Positions 1 to 12,818 of a stretch of 64,000 bases of DNA are shown here, one piece after another (position 1 is the first letter of the stretch; the number at the start of each line of letters is the position of its first letter). A program made the translations under genes and the position numbers. The stretch comes from Erpobdella octoculata (Eukaryota; Annelida; Clitellata; Hirudinida; Erpobdellidae). The notes below the pieces were generated by a model, which saw nothing but the letters and a program-made list of their open reading frames with translations, made no database searches and was not told the DNA's origin. The stretch covers positions 13,332,972 to 13,396,971 of the forward strand of contig OZ022247.1 in assembly GCA_963978895.1 (NCBI GenBank), written 5' to 3'.

Positions 1-758
1 CTCAAATAACTTCTAGAAATTATTCATGCAAATATTCATTGTTCCATATATGTTACTCTCCATTATCAAGGTTCAAATGTTAACAAAAGAAAAGAAAGAA
101 GGTGGTCATTCTACTGGGCATCTGGCCAAAAGAAATAAACTGAAAACACCAAATTCAATCAACCTAAAAATAAGTCCAATAATCATATATGTTTTGACAC
201 AACATAGAGCTCATTAAGGAGAAAGTTTTCATCTATTTTCTGAAAAATAAGCTCATTATTTCACTTTTATGAGCAAATAACCTACTCGGCCAAAAGTCCC
301 TATGTACGAATATTAAAGGTTTTTGCGTAAAAAAATTCAAATTAAGTCTACGTAAGAAATTTTAAGAAAGGTATAAAGCAACTATTATTATTACCAAATC
401 TAGTTTACGTTTTATGGGCATATAAGGTTTGGAGGGAGAGGAAGAAAAAACAGGGCGGGAAAGCAAGCGGGAAAATCAACAGGAGCGGAAGAGCAAGCGG
501 GATTGGGAAGCGAGTGGGAACGGGAGAACAAGCGGGAACGGAAACGGGAGACAAATAGGAGCGAGAACGGGAAAGCAAGGGGAGCGGGAAAGTGACCGGG
601 AGCGTGAGAGCAAACGGGGATTGCAACCTTGGACAACGCCGGTAACCGCTCTAGTTTAGCAATAGGCTGGTGATATACCACCACGCTACGACTGTCTATG
701 TAACATCTACACTAAGCCAGTTAAACTGAAAAATAAAATGAAAATAAAGCAAATTTAC
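1..758 (-). other. Kv2 intron 2 (partial) with a Helitron insertion
   Basis: This stretch lies downstream of Kv2 coding exon 2 on the minus strand, after its donor site (GTAAAT, reading leftwards from 758). I see no further channel exon here: nothing resembles the S1 helix that should follow. Positions 1-279 are AT-rich with nothing recognisable, and 280-654 is a Helitron fragment listed separately. Confidence 0.5.
280..654 (+). mobile_element. non-autonomous Helitron fragment, long subfamily
   Basis: The right part is the purine-rich core shared with other copies in the window (repeated gcgggaa/acggga words). The end is a diverged GC hairpin (ggacaacgcc..) followed by CTAG at 651-654 and then T, as expected of a Helitron 3' end. 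The left part (about 280-420, with the word cgttttatgggc) is shared with copies at 53470-53760 and, reversed, at 60414-60680, so these three form a longer subfamily. No Rep/helicase coding is present. Confidence 0.65.
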
Positions 759-1797
759 TCTGGCTGCCATCGATGTCTGGGGCTTTTCCAGAAGGTCCCA
801 AACTTTTTGACGAATTTTGGCACACCTGCCCGTACCAAAACTTTCAACGACTCTTTCTTGTAAAGTGTCAGCCTCTTTACGTATTTCTTCCATAACATCT
901 AGCAAGGGTTTAAATTGAGTTGCATTCAAATATATTATCTACCAAATCCTGTAAACAGCAAACACAAACAAACTTAAAATTGATTAATACTAAAACGTGA
1001 TGGAATTAATATAAAGTTTCTATGTAACTTGACATTTTTTAAATTGTGTTTACTAAACTAATTAAAACGGCAACCTACGTACTCTCCTTACGATGATGAT
1101 ATCTATGCTGACAGCAGGATTCCATGTACAGTTCGTCGACGCCCCAATATTCAAGGTCATCGCTAAATGAAAGAACGCAAATGTCCTCCATCAAGTGAAG
1201 TTTTTTCGTTCTGTAGAAATTGAGCACAGATGCAAACGAGGTTGGATGGCGATCAAAGAAAAACTCGATTCCATCCCGCCCAACTGCTACCAGATCATCG
1301 CACAGAAGCCTGACATCTTCCACTCCAGAGCAATAACGTAGTCGTCCTAGCCGAGTTCTAGGCAGCCGATCCAATGTTCTCCACATGATTTCGTGCCGAA
1401 CTCCGCCAACGTTAAGCAAAGCTCGCCGACTGGACCTGATTCGGCGAAGCAGATCTAAATCGGCCTCGCTTGGTTGTTGAGCATCGTCAAGAGGAGGGTC
1501 ATTTTTATCACTAGGAGTGGCTACTATAGTCATGGTTGTGGCGTCGGTAGGTGTGGCATGGATGGCAAATGTTTCGCTAGCTGAACTTTTATCGCGTGTT
1601 CCTTTCATGTCGGTACTCAAAAGAGGAGATTGAAAAGTCGTAGTTGAGGGCGAATCTGTTGCTAGGTTACGTCCATCTTTGTCTTCGAAAAATGTGGGAG
1701 ATGAAGAAGCTGAGGGTGACAGCAGGCTGCCTATTGCTGCAGTGTTTTCCACAATGCCACGAAATTGGTGATGTTTATTCGGTGATAAGGTTGTCAT
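759..1797 (-). CDS. Shab/Kv2 voltage-gated K+ channel, N-terminal two exons (partial)
   Basis: Voltage-gated potassium channel alpha subunit of the plasma membrane; only the cytoplasmic N-terminus is in the window. Coding exon 1 is 1797-1083 and exon 2 is 898-759. Exon 1 ends in phase 1 at donor GTACGT, and exon 2 follows acceptor CTAG. About the first 125 residues are Ser/Thr-rich and low in similarity to anything I know. Then comes the T1 tetramerisation domain: [37 protein letters not shown]. The Kv2-4 zinc site H-x5-C-x20-CC is intact. Exon 2 carries the linker just before S1 (WDLLEKP, SMAARV), matching Shab/Kv2 better than Kv1, Kv3 or Kv4. All S1-S6 exons lie beyond the left edge. Start chosen as the first ATG of the open frame. 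Confidence 0.88.
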
Positions 1798-3167
1798 TCT
1801 TATACAATCACATACACAATGACGCTTTATTTCGTTTTCTCATGATATTTTCTTATGGCTAACAGAAAGCTTCAAAAAATTTTGTAGTTCCAGAATTAAA
1901 CTAGCGTTAAAACCGAAGCCACGAAGCCTCAATTTTACAGCTAATGGAAATCACCGTAGTGGAAGAAAATTGATGTCTTTCTACACAACAGAGAGCTTAT
2001 TTTTACATTATTATAACCATTATAGGCTTGATTTCGCATCGTAACGTACCAATCATAAGCTTGTTTTCACATTACAATGTAACGATTATAAACTTGTATA
2101 CACATTATACTATATAACATTTCAGTATTGATGTAAACAAAACTCGTTGGCGCCGATTTGCGCACGATTTTCAGGCCTAGAATGGTAAGATCGTTGGAGT
2201 TTTTCTTTGTTTCGTAGAAAAATATTTAAATTCGTGGAATCTGTTTTTCAGTACAAGCTCCATACATTTGTTTAACCAAATTTAACTTAAAAAAATTCCA
2301 CCTTAGAGATCGTTTTCATTTTTCATAACATCGATGTTGCAAAAACATAAACAGAGCTTCTTAATTAAATCAAATTGGCAGAGTAACTTTCAAAAAAAAT
2401 TATCCACAGTGAAACTAGAAAATAACGCATACAAAACTGAATTAAATTAAGAAAACAATTAAATAACAATTCCTTATTATTTGTAACAGAAATATTTCAT
2501 TTTCTCCGCCGTAGTTAGATGATATGTTCACCTCGTTTGTGTTTGGTGTATGATGAGGTTAAGAGAGAGATGAGATGTGTAAATGAGAGGAGAGGAGAAG
2601 AGGAAAGAAAGAGACTTGAAAAGAGAGAAGACGATAAAGAAGGAGAGAGAGAGATCGGACGCACCCAGCTTCGTACTACCTTGTGGCTCGCTGTTTCAAC
2701 GGTATAGGCAGGTAGGCAGACATTCAGCAGCCATGTTTCCGTTGGTATGTAACTATACATTTCTTTTTATCTTCCTGTCCCTCTAGTAGTTTTCAGTCGC
2801 ATGTGTACTGGCATAAATATGTGTGTACATTATGTATGTTTGTCTTTCCACATGCTATTGTACAGAGAGTGATGAATGTGGGAAGCTACGTTGCGGTTTC
2901 AGTGGCAGAAGTTGCTGTTCACCTGTGCATATATAATTAGACGTGTATTAATTATGATAAACGTCTAGTTTGTTTTTAAATTGTTTCTGATTTGTGGATC
3001 TTCTGATCGCGATAAAATTTACGGCAACGAAAAAAATAAAACGACGAAGAAAAAGAGAGAGATTGCAAGACAGGGATGGAGAGGTTGAAAGAAAGAAAGA
3101 GTATGCGAAAAGGAAAACAAAAGCAAAAATAGAGAAAATAAAGAAAGAAAGCAAGAGATATTATGAA

Positions 3168-3208
<41 letters not shown>

Positions 3209-4160
3209 TCAGGTGGAAGAGATGGAGAAATAGAAAAAAAGATAGCGACACATACTGGAATAAAAACAAACTGACTCGCTAAACGTGAGCAATGAGACAT
3301 TGATGGAGATGTTAACGAATGTAGTGTGACCATTGTGGTAATTATTAGACCATTACTTTCATTTCAATACTGCCATCATCTTCATCCTCATCATCGTTTT
3401 TTCATCATCAACATAATTATTGTAATCACTAGAAGTATCCCGTCAAAAATAACGTATCTTTTGTTTTTATCAAATATAACTATATATATATATATATATA
3501 TATAGCGTTACGCGAAATTGCTAACATACATACATACATATATACATGGCAAATTATGTATGTAGATAAACATAATCATTTTTCATCATCATCATCATAG
3601 CCATGGTATCACCAGCATACTTATGTTGCTTACTTGCACGCGCAACAAGAGTATGAGGAGCCATACAACCGAGTTTCTTCGAAAGCTTATTTGGCCCGGC
3701 GAGATGAGGGGAGAATGAAAAAAGAAAGAATGAACAAGTAAACAATGTGAAATCAGTGAAACAAACGTAAATTACGCTGTGAGAAAACATGGTTTATTAA
3801 TTTAATATTGTAATTATAAAAAAGTTATCGGGGTTCTTGAGGGGCATATAAATATTTCCTTGGATTTTCTCAAATTTGGATTTTGTTTTATGCTCATTGA
3901 TGCTTATTGGCATATTTCGTCTTTGTTTGAATTTTTAATTAACATTTTGAAAAGTTATTTTTTAATTTAAATCATAATTACTTCAATTATGAAAATATTA
4001 GCTTGATTTGTTTGAGATGTTGGGAGTTCGATTCTTCAAACAAGTAAGATCAAAATATTGATAGTCACAGAAGGTCCGTCGAGAGGATGAAGAAGGCCCG
4101 GGGCAACTCACTTTAGTGGGCCTCTAGAATCTTTGCTATTATCTATATCTATATAAATAT
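1798..4160. other. upstream region of Kv2; simple repeats only
   Basis: No gene is supported here. It holds the presumed 5' flank of the Kv2 gene, purine-rich low complexity at 2560-2660 and 3040-3240 including a (GA)n tract at 3167-3205, a (TA)n run at about 3480-3504 and short CATA runs near 3525-3545. Open frames in the purine tracts are low-complexity artefacts. Confidence 0.6.
3167..3205. repeat. (GA)n microsatellite
   Basis: An uninterrupted run of GA dinucleotides inside a longer purine-rich tract. Confidence 0.9.
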
Positions 4161-5261
4161 ACAGTGGCGGATCTAGGGAACCGGGGGGCCCAGATGCCCT
4201 AGAGCTTTCAAAAAAACAAAAAAAAATGTTATTTTTAGCTTAAAGTTTTTTTCTCTGTATCATGAGGCTTTATCTTTACAAAATTAGCCTCTCGACCATC
4301 AATAGTTCTGATAATTGGCAGATATTTAAAAATTTCGGACCTTTTTTAAACCAATTCAATACAAAATATAATTCAAATAATATCTCAAAAAACATTTAGA
4401 CTTTTACGGGCAGGTCCAGCAAAAAAGTTAAAAAGGACACCTTTCTTTTTCTAAATAAATTCAGACGGCTCAACAACAAGTTCTTAAAAGAGTAATTATT
4501 TGTAATATGAATAAAAGCTGTAAGTTCAAAGAGTGACTTTTCAGTGGGCCCCCTGATGTTGTTTTGGGCTCCAGGAAATAGAAATGAGGCCCCAAAATTG
4601 GCCTAAGAAGTGTAAAGTTGAACATTCAGAGGTTTTAACTTTTCTGTAAAAAAATGAACCACCAGTTTATAGTTTATTTAAGGAAAGCGATATTTAATTT
4701 TTTAAAGTAAAAAGTTATAATAAAAACTTCTATATTGATTCGAAAGTTTCTTATATTTTCAATTTACACATATTTCACATGTCAAGTATTTAGAAGAATG
4801 TGGTCAAGGTTTTTCTATTTTATAGACTTATTATCATAAAAAAATGCAAACAATTAGTAGCCGCCTAATTACAAACGTTTTCCATGGTTCACTTAATTTT
4901 AGCTTTTACGTGTCTGATGACCTAACTCTATTGTGAAAAAGAGGTGTTTTGTGTTGATATTGTTCCAGAGAGAAAAAATTAAAAAAAAGAAAGTGAAAGA
5001 GAAAAAAAGAGGGATAAAATGCGAGTAGATTAAAAGTTTAATTCCGATTCCTTCTGTTTGGTTTTACTAAATAAAAAATTCAAAATATCTTACAACGGGC
5101 TTTATAACGATTTTTTAGGAGTTTCCAAGTAGTATCCAAATAATAAGTTTTATATCTGTAGTATTTTCAGTTTCTGAGTGACAGTTGTTTTAAAAAACCA
5201 TGGACGTAAATTCTGCATTTTCCAGGGAAGGGGGCAAAGTTTCTCGCCATTATATAGCTTA

Positions 5262-5330
5262 CTGACAGGGTTACCCGGTGTTGCCTGGGTTTTTTTGCTT
5301 AGTTTTTTCTTTTTTTTGCCAATGAAACGT
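5262..5330 (-). mobile_element. diverged Helitron 3'-end remnant
   Basis: The sequence gttacccggtgttgcctggg is a diverged reverse-orientation match to the GC-hairpin terminus found in at least eight other places here; the CTAG tetranucleotide is mutated. Confidence 0.45.
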
Positions 5331-5632
5331 CAAATAAATAACAGATTTTTCAAAAGTTTTTCATCAATGAAGTTCTCTACCTGTATGCCAAATGTTGTTT
5401 AGATTGCTCCTGTGGCTTCGATGTGATAAGCGAATACCCTCACACACACATTATCTTTTATATTTATATAAATACGTCGGTACAAGCAGGGAGAGGTGGA
5501 GAGATGCATCCCCACCAGAGTATCAATTGATATTTTTTTATGTATACAACCTCGTTTTTGGAAAATAGCTGTAGCTTTTTTGAGAGAAGAAAGGGGAAAT
5601 CTTTGAGAAAATGAAAAAAATATTTACGCCTA

Positions 5633-5925
5633 CAGTGGTTTAGCGAAGGGGGCATGATGAGCATCTGCCCCTGGGCGCCAGGCTTTGCGGGCGCCAAAAA
5701 GCAAAAACAAAAACAAAAATTTTACTAAATTGTATTCATTTTTGAACATTTAAAACATGTAAAATAAACAAATTGTGTTTTTGCACTATTTCACACAATT
5801 GATTTCTAAAATTTTTCTGGGGAGGGGCTCACGGTTTTGGTCGTCCAATTAGAAAAACAGGGAAAGATGGGGCGCATTTTGTATACCTTGTTCCCGGGCG
5901 CCAGATACCCTCGCTACGCCATCAG
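5633..5925. mobile_element. possible nested hAT-like MITE
   Basis: Left end CAGTGGTTTAGCGAAGGG faces an inverted, diverged partner ending near 5925 (reverse complement GATGGCGTAGCGAGGGT). Both are followed by a ggcgcc-containing block (5674-5695 and 5895-5903), consistent with subterminal repeats. No coding capacity and no clear target duplication. Confidence 0.4.
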
Positions 5926-5983
5926 CTTTTTTGAAGATAATGTAAAAAAAATTTGAAGTGAAGAATTTCTGGATCCGCCACTG

Positions 5984-7835
5984 GATACAAAGTAGATGAA
6001 TGATTTATAAAAAGAAAAAGATCCAAAATAGGGTGGATACAAAATTTTAAAATTGTTGTGTAATAAATAATAATAACTTTGATGTAGACAGCTCTGAGTG
6101 AATCAACATTGTATCAATGCCATTAATAAGGTAAAGTTCCACGAGTTTACTGATGGCATTTTAGCACAGAAAATAGCTAAACTTTGGACCAAAGCCGATA
6201 CACAATTTATTATTCTGCAGTTATTGTAAATCTAGCATCGAACTCAGATATAAAACTTTCTGCGCAAAGAGGATTCCAATACGCATTGAATCATTACGAG
6301 GTTAAGTAAATTAAAAATGAAAAAATTGTATAGTAAACTCTAGGTTAAAAAATATTTAATTTTGGAATTCAGGGGGGGGGCAAATTGTCTACACTTGCAA
6401 AAAGAATTTCACTTCGCATTAAATCATCACTAGGTTAAGTAAAGTTAAAATTAAAAAATCATATAGTAAAGTCTAGGTAAAAAAACAATTTTTAATTTTG
6501 AAAATCACGACCCCCAATTTACGTTCCTGTAAAAAACATATAATTCTATTTTCCACCTTACGTTTGAGATCACGAAAACCACATTTTCAAAAAATGGTGA
6601 AACACGTATTTTCTAATTGTAAAAACACATTTGAAGTCCTGAAAACTAAATTTTCAAAAATTATTAAAACACGTATTTTCATAAATATATTTTGTTATTT
6701 TGTCAGAATAATCTCGGTACTAAATTGCAAAACATTTTCATTTTAGTTTTTAGAGTTTTTAAACAAATAGTTTTTAAGCAAGTAGTTTTTTTTCCACCAC
6801 ACATTTGAGGTCCTACAAACCAAATTATCTAAAATTGGTAAAACACGTACCACGCACCCTTGATAGCAAGGCACTCTTGATGCTATAACGTTTTTTTCAT
6901 TACTTACTTATTAAATCGAATCAAGCACGGCACCAGTCTACTGAAAATATCAATTCCTTCCTTTTCCTGTTTTTTTTATTTTGGAGTTGTGATTTCGACT
7001 TTATCGATATAAATCACTTTTTAAGGTAAAAAGTAATTTTTTCACTGTTTTTGTGAATGCTCTAACTAAAACAATAATGCAGTTTTTATGTTTTATTTAC
7101 CATTTTGAAGAAAATTCATTCTAGTTTAAAGCGCTTGTTTTTAGCAACAAGGATGTCTTAACTATTTACATTTGACTAATTTTGTATAAAATGGTAATTG
7201 TGGCACCCTTGATAGCAACGCGCACTGCCACCTTTGATAGTTACTGTTACTGGGGTTGACACCGAGATTCCGCGGCGCGAACAGTCGAGCAATTTAGCAA
7301 CGCGCCTACAGCGAATCGATGGACGGGTTGACGTAGGGTAGAAAGAATGGAAGGTCGTAAGGGCGAATGAATAGATGGATTGATGAACAGTTTAATAGAT
7401 GGATAAGAAAATAACTAACAAAATGCTCTATATTTATCGACGTTTTAAATTTTTGTAATTTTTACAATGTTCACGAAGATAAATATATTATCAAACTGGA
7501 AATAAAACATTTCCTATTTTGAGTTCATATTTATCTTAAATGCAAATTAATGTTTAAAATTTTCATCTCAATTTGTTTTATAATAATTTTAAAATTTTGC
7601 AAGGGCAACTCAGCTGATGAATAAAAAAACATCAAATTCGGGCAACAGACCATTATTAAATGTTATTAGCAAAATTTTAATGTCAACCTAATTTAATTAG
7701 TTTTAATCAAAGTGATAAAAAATTTTAATCGACACATTACTCGGAATTGAGTTTTGCAATTCTTCAAAGTAGAAACATTTAATTTTATTTCCACAAAATA
7801 TCGGTTTAGTTTTGTTGGTTACTCAAGTTGGGTTT
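5984..7835. other. intergenic AT-rich DNA with diverged tandem units
   Basis: No gene recognised. About 6480-6860 holds two or three diverged units related to the roughly 157-bp repeats at 22240-22800: the words acgtttgag/acatttgaggtcc, then accaaatt and ggtaaaacacgta recur in the same order. The remainder, including 7260-7800, shows nothing I can name. Confidence 0.5.
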
Positions 7836-8318
7836 CTATTTTTGAACTGGATCTGCGTCAGCTGGAACGAAGAAAAATCCAAGAATGCCACGTTTTATGC
7901 ACAGTCCTTTGAGGAACGTCAGAATCCTGAACGTAACGAGTTTCCAATAAATGAGAATGGTTCGCTTAGCACAAGCGATGGCTATTTCTTTGAGGGCATC
8001 AGATGTAAGAACCAATCTGTCGATGCTGGTAGCTATGGGCAGAGCAGCAAGTATCGAAGCCGAGACGGCAAGACGGTAGATTGAAGAACATTTCTTCAGA
8101 GCATAGCTGTACACGAGTACTAAAAATAAACCCGACAAGATGAATATCCATATTGCGTCCGTGGGCGTCGGCGGGTGTGGAAGACCGAAGTTCCAGAAAA
8201 GTTGTGATGGAATAGGTTGGGAGGGAAAGATACCTGAATGCCAGAAAAGATCGATCACTAATGCTGCCGATAAGTAAGCAAATGTTTCAAAGGAGGCTCG
8301 TCCAGCTTTTTTTGCCAT
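7836..8318 (-). CDS. hypothetical multi-pass membrane protein (160 aa)
   Basis: An intact 160-codon frame with ATG at 8318 and TAG at 7836. Just upstream (about 8333) is a good 3' splice site, a pyrimidine run then ACAG, suggesting a 5'-UTR intron and a single coding exon. The protein is hydrophobic, with likely membrane segments around residues 12-28, 55-75, 83-100 and perhaps 115-135. A proline-rich loop (FPSQPIPSQ, LPHPPTPTD) lies between the first two, and the basic start MAKKAGR lacks a clear cleavable signal. Composition is unlike the repeats around it, which favours a real gene. I do not recognise the family and give no function. Confidence 0.55.
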   Translation of the reverse strand: MAKKAGRASFETFAYLSAALVIDLFWHSGIFPSQPIPSQLFWNFGLPHPPTPTDAIWIFILSGLFLVLVYSYALKKCSSIYRLAVSASILAALPIATSIDRLVLTSDALKEIAIACAKRTILIYWKLVTFRILTFLKGLCIKRGILGFFFVPADADPVQK

Positions 8319-9055
8319 AGTTAGAAAAGAACCTGTAAAAATCTATGGCGTTAGAAGTTACATTTTATTTTAAAATATTTTCATTTTTTTCTTTATTCAA
8401 TGAACCACATTTTAAGCATCCTTCAATCAATTAAAAAACCCTATTTATTTACGTTCAGGTACTTTCTTCCTGGTTTTTGGAGCATCACATTCATCGCTTT
8501 TTCGACTTTTTGAAACACTTCTTCTAGTTGGTGCCATTCAGATTTTCTTTGTAACTTTGCTTATTTAAACGACAAAAGTATTGTTTTTAAAAAATTTCGG
8601 ATGCAGTATTGAATCAATCATAACAAGCCCTTTTTATATTTGAATAGTCATTTATTATTCGTCAAAAAAATTCAAAGAAAATGCATAATTGTCGGATGAC
8701 AAAAGTTAGTAACCTGAAATTTTTAAAACTATTTTTTTCAAATGTTGTTTGTCTGAAAACCGCTGTTGAAAAAATGGTGTCGAATTTTTTGTTGTTAATT
8801 TTGTTTTTATAAAATGACGTCGAGTTGTTAGCATGACGTTATTGGGATGCGTTTCTATTATACAAATTTGTCTGAGTGTTATTGCTTTCGTTCCATCATT
8901 TTTTCGTACGAGTAGGAATTTAATGAAGGTGTTTTGTTTTTTTCGACACCAAGTAGGTGGACAATTCGGTGGAAAACGTGAACCTGAAAATTTTTAAGCA
9001 AACAATATTTGTTCATATATATCGTCAGATATCAGTAGTTTCCCCACCCTGAGGC
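8319..9055. other. no recognisable feature
   Basis: AT-rich sequence upstream of the 160-residue frame. It presumably contains its 5'-UTR exon and promoter, but I cannot place them. Confidence 0.4.
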
Positions 9056-9250
9056 TTGTCCTCTTCAGCTGCATTTCTGGATTGTGGTGTTCCACAGGGT
9101 TCGATGCTGAGCCTACTTCTGTTTTTCTTGTATATGACATCGGATGAGTCATCGACGCCTACGGCCTCCAATATCAATTGTACGCCAATGACACCCAGAT
9201 TTATAAACACTGGGCCAACCTGCGAATTATCCGTAAAAAGTTTGGGATGA
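9056..9250 (+). pseudogene. LINE reverse-transcriptase fragment
   Basis: A short relic of a CR1/jockey-type reverse transcriptase. GVPQGSMLSLLLF corresponds to the conserved GVPQGSxLGPLLF block. After a shift of frame the stretch around 9160-9205 reads QLYANDTQIY, the catalytic YADD box with the first aspartate replaced by asparagine. Nothing of the enzyme extends either side, so it is a dead fragment. Confidence 0.7.
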
Positions 9251-9299
9251 GTCGAGGACGGTGGTTGTTGGATGCAGGGCCAGCAGTTTGCCCACCCTG

Positions 9300-10252
<953 letters not shown>

Positions 10253-11794
10253 AAATTTTGTCCAATCGATCCGAAAATTCGATAGAATACATTGTTCATC
10301 AGTTCGGAAGTATGTTTAAATTTTCAAGTCTCTAGCTCATCGGGAAGTTAGTTTACAATCGATTGCAAAATTTGACGACAGACAGAGAAGTCAAGTTAAG
10401 TAAAAGTGTTAAAATACAATTTCAGTAATGAACATGAAAACATAAGTAAAACAAATATAAATTTTATAAATTAATCCAGTCCATGCCGTCAGGATCTGCA
10501 TCACATACGTAAAACCCGCTTTAAAAGTAAAATACTCTGGAAATTTACATTAATTCTTATTTGTCGATGCGATCACCTATCAATCACACCATTCGTAAAT
10601 GGATTACTAACATACATCGGCAGATTTTAAACGTGGGTGATGCAGAGTGGTGCTCTACAAGTATTTGGTAGAAGTGCTCTTGTGACCGATCTCATCAAAC
10701 TCAGGTTGATCATAGCAACTCCCCTCTCGCTGGTCTGCCAAACAAGCATCTTTTCTAAATTTAGTCCATTATCAACACCGCCACCGAAATAATTTTAACA
10801 CCAAGAACACTACCACGCAACACCTAATCTTTAAGAACTCCGCTGGCTCAGCATATTGGACAAATTAGAATGTAAAGCTGCGCGGCTACCCAGATAGCCG
10901 TTGCGTAACAGGGAATATGAGTATGAGGCCCATTCATTCTTACCACCGGTCATTTCAAATGCGTTTTAAACCAATACAAATGAGTTTGAAGTGATCGCGA
11001 TATGGATGCTAGATAATTTATCAATACATTTTTGAATAAATGTAAAAAATACAGAATAATTTATTTGTTAGAGTTGGCATTCTGGTGGTTCATGCGTTTC
11101 CGCCCAGTGGATGGCCCCGCGTAGTTCGGTGCAAGTAAAAAGTGCGAAACACTTGCTGCGAAACCCGCCACCAAATTAACTTGAATCAAACAATTTTTTT
11201 CAATAAATACAAATTGTATTTAATAAATTCAAGTTTTAGTGAATAACACAAAAACCTCTGCTGTTGATGGTTAAATGTATAAAATTATTAATAGGCATGT
11301 TTTGGTTTTGAACATAGATATCTATGTTTTGATTACCTTCAAAATGTGTTGGGCGAACTGAACGACTGAAATTTCCCAGCGAACGATTACAAATTTCTAG
11401 CATTAATCTTTACGTTTTGTGATAATATGATAATCATATATATCTATGATTATAATATTTTAAAATATCAGCTTATTAAATAGTTTTTATCTTTATTTCA
11501 AAATGAAAAACTATTTTATAAGATTTTTTGGGGTCAGACTTTAGATTTTTGACGGTGTCTCCCTCCGTTAATCCTCATGACCCAGACAACTAAATTTTAG
11601 CAGTTTATTATTTGAGGTATTCAAAAATCTAAATGAAATTTGCCCGCCCCCATGGGAGAGGGGGCGTAATTACCAGCTCATCGTCTAGTACAAAAGTTAG
11701 TCAGAGCTAGATCGTTCTCTGTACTTCGTAACCTCGTGTTTCTTAATATTGAGTATTATCCTCGCGTTTCTTAGTATTGAGTATATCAAAAGGT
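10253..11794. other. no recognisable feature
   Basis: Includes a less AT-rich stretch at 10560-11180 without a sustained reading frame on either strand. I see no gene or repeat I can name. Confidence 0.4.
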
Positions 11795-12056
11795 TTGAAC
11801 GTTTTTTACAAACTTTTATTTAGGTTACAATTTCTGTTTGTGTGTGTGAGTGTGGCTTTCTCTATTTACCAAATCTTGCAAGTGAAATTTAACCAGCTTT
11901 TTGACTAGCTAGAAAGCTGAAACTTTCAGCATAGCTTTATATTGGATGACATTACATGATTGAATTAAAAAAAACTTAATTTAAACATCTTTCGTATTTC
12001 CAAATTGAGTGTATTTAAAATATTTGAAATTAAAGTTTGTGTCAAAAAACTTGTTT
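11795..12056 (-). repeat. dispersed repeat family R, copy 1
   Basis: Reverse-orientation match to 37955-38195 and to 43945-43994 joined to 44560-44756. Shared words include agctggttaaattt, agctatgctga and aaagatgttcaaattaagt (as the other copies read them). No coding capacity; probably a non-autonomous element of unknown class. Confidence 0.7.
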
Positions 12057-12269
12057 TTTCCGTTACTTGTTTAATCTACTAGCATAGCGTCTTGGGTCAA
12101 TTTCGATGTGGTATAATTATCTTGAAAAAATTATCTAATACTAATATTATTTCTTTTAATTTACAACAGGACGATTTTTTAACATTAAATAATAATTATA
12201 TATACCGTGAAAATTCACGGAACGGCTGTGTACGTTTTGGCTATATTTCGTGAAAATTTTAATTATTAA

Positions 12270-12397
12270 CTAGCAGGGTACCCGGCGTTGCCCGGAGTTT
12301 TTAGAGGATTTTCTAATGTTTGTCTCTCTCGCTCCCGTTTCCCCCCGCTTGCTCTCCCGCTCTCGGTCACTTTCCCGCTCCCGGCTGCTTTCCTGAT
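12270..12397 (-). mobile_element. Helitron 3' half, split by the LTR element
   Basis: Begins with CTAG (12270-12273) and the inverted GC hairpin (ggtacccggcgttgcccgg), then the pyrimidine-rich core. It stops at ...tttcctgat, and the same element resumes at 24176 with ctgatcccggtcgc. The duplicated CTGAT marks the insertion of the LTR retrotransposon between them. Confidence 0.8.
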
Positions 12398-12802
12398 TGT
12401 GACGATTCCGCCTTTGCGAAGTCGTCGATATTGCTGGAGAAAATTTGAGTCTAAATAAAGTTTAAAGTCTAATACTCTTTAACAGTATTAGATGTTTTAT
12501 TAACGAGTACGGTTCGAAAACTTTATCAAACGACGCGACAGATACAAAAAACAGTTTCAACTTCGATCAAGCAATGGCGAACAATGGCGAACAAGAAGCA
12601 GGAACAAGAAGAAGGGACCGAAGTAGTTCGCGACAGCCTTATAAATACAAGCCCTCCAGGCTACAGGCTACAGGCTTAAACATTCAAATATTCGCGCAAC
12701 AATCCAAACACGCAACGTTGTGCAATACCCGATGCACCGCCTGCGCCGGAAATCCCAAAGTTTAGATCCAGGCACGCACACGCGTAAACGCGGGCGTGAC
12801 AT
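12398..12802 (-). mobile_element. 3' LTR of a Gmr1-like Ty3/gypsy element
   Basis: A 405-bp long terminal repeat bounded by tgt...aca. The outer side abuts target duplication CTGAT and the inner side abuts a polypurine tract. Positions 12528-12802 appear identical base for base to 23901-24175, indicating a recent insertion. A 63-codon frame inside it occurs in both copies and is not a gene. The internal coding region reads on the minus strand, so this is the downstream LTR. Confidence 0.85.
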
Positions 12803-12818
12803 ACCTCCCCCCCTAAAG
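12803..12818 (-). other. polypurine tract of the LTR element
   Basis: Read on the minus strand this is AAGGGGGGGAGG-like purine sequence (plus strand tacctccccccctaaa) immediately 5' of the LTR starting TGTCACG. It is the expected primer site for plus-strand DNA synthesis in Ty3/gypsy elements. Confidence 0.8.

Larger units (their letters stand above)
4162..5983. mobile_element. probable decayed hAT-type element, nested
   Basis: The left end CAGTGGCGGATCTAG at 4162 is matched by an inverted CTGGATCCGCCACTG ending at 5983, one mismatch in 15. CAGTGGCG is a common hAT terminus. I could not find a convincing 8-bp target duplication, so the ends may belong to diverged or different copies. No transposase reading frame survives. 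The interior holds a Helitron remnant near 5262-5330 and another pair of hAT-like ends at 5633 and about 5925. Confidence 0.5.

Noticed and set aside
3554..3790. 78-codon minus-strand frame upstream of Kv2
   Set aside because: It contains ATG/CAT-run residues from simple sequence and no recognisable domain or splice context.
4162..5983. Confident intact hAT element
   Set aside because: The ends match but flanking 8-bp sequences do not, so I list it only as probable.
12574..12765. 63-codon frame duplicated at 23947-24138
   Set aside because: The duplication is explained by the two LTRs; there is no domain, and the frame lies inside the LTR.
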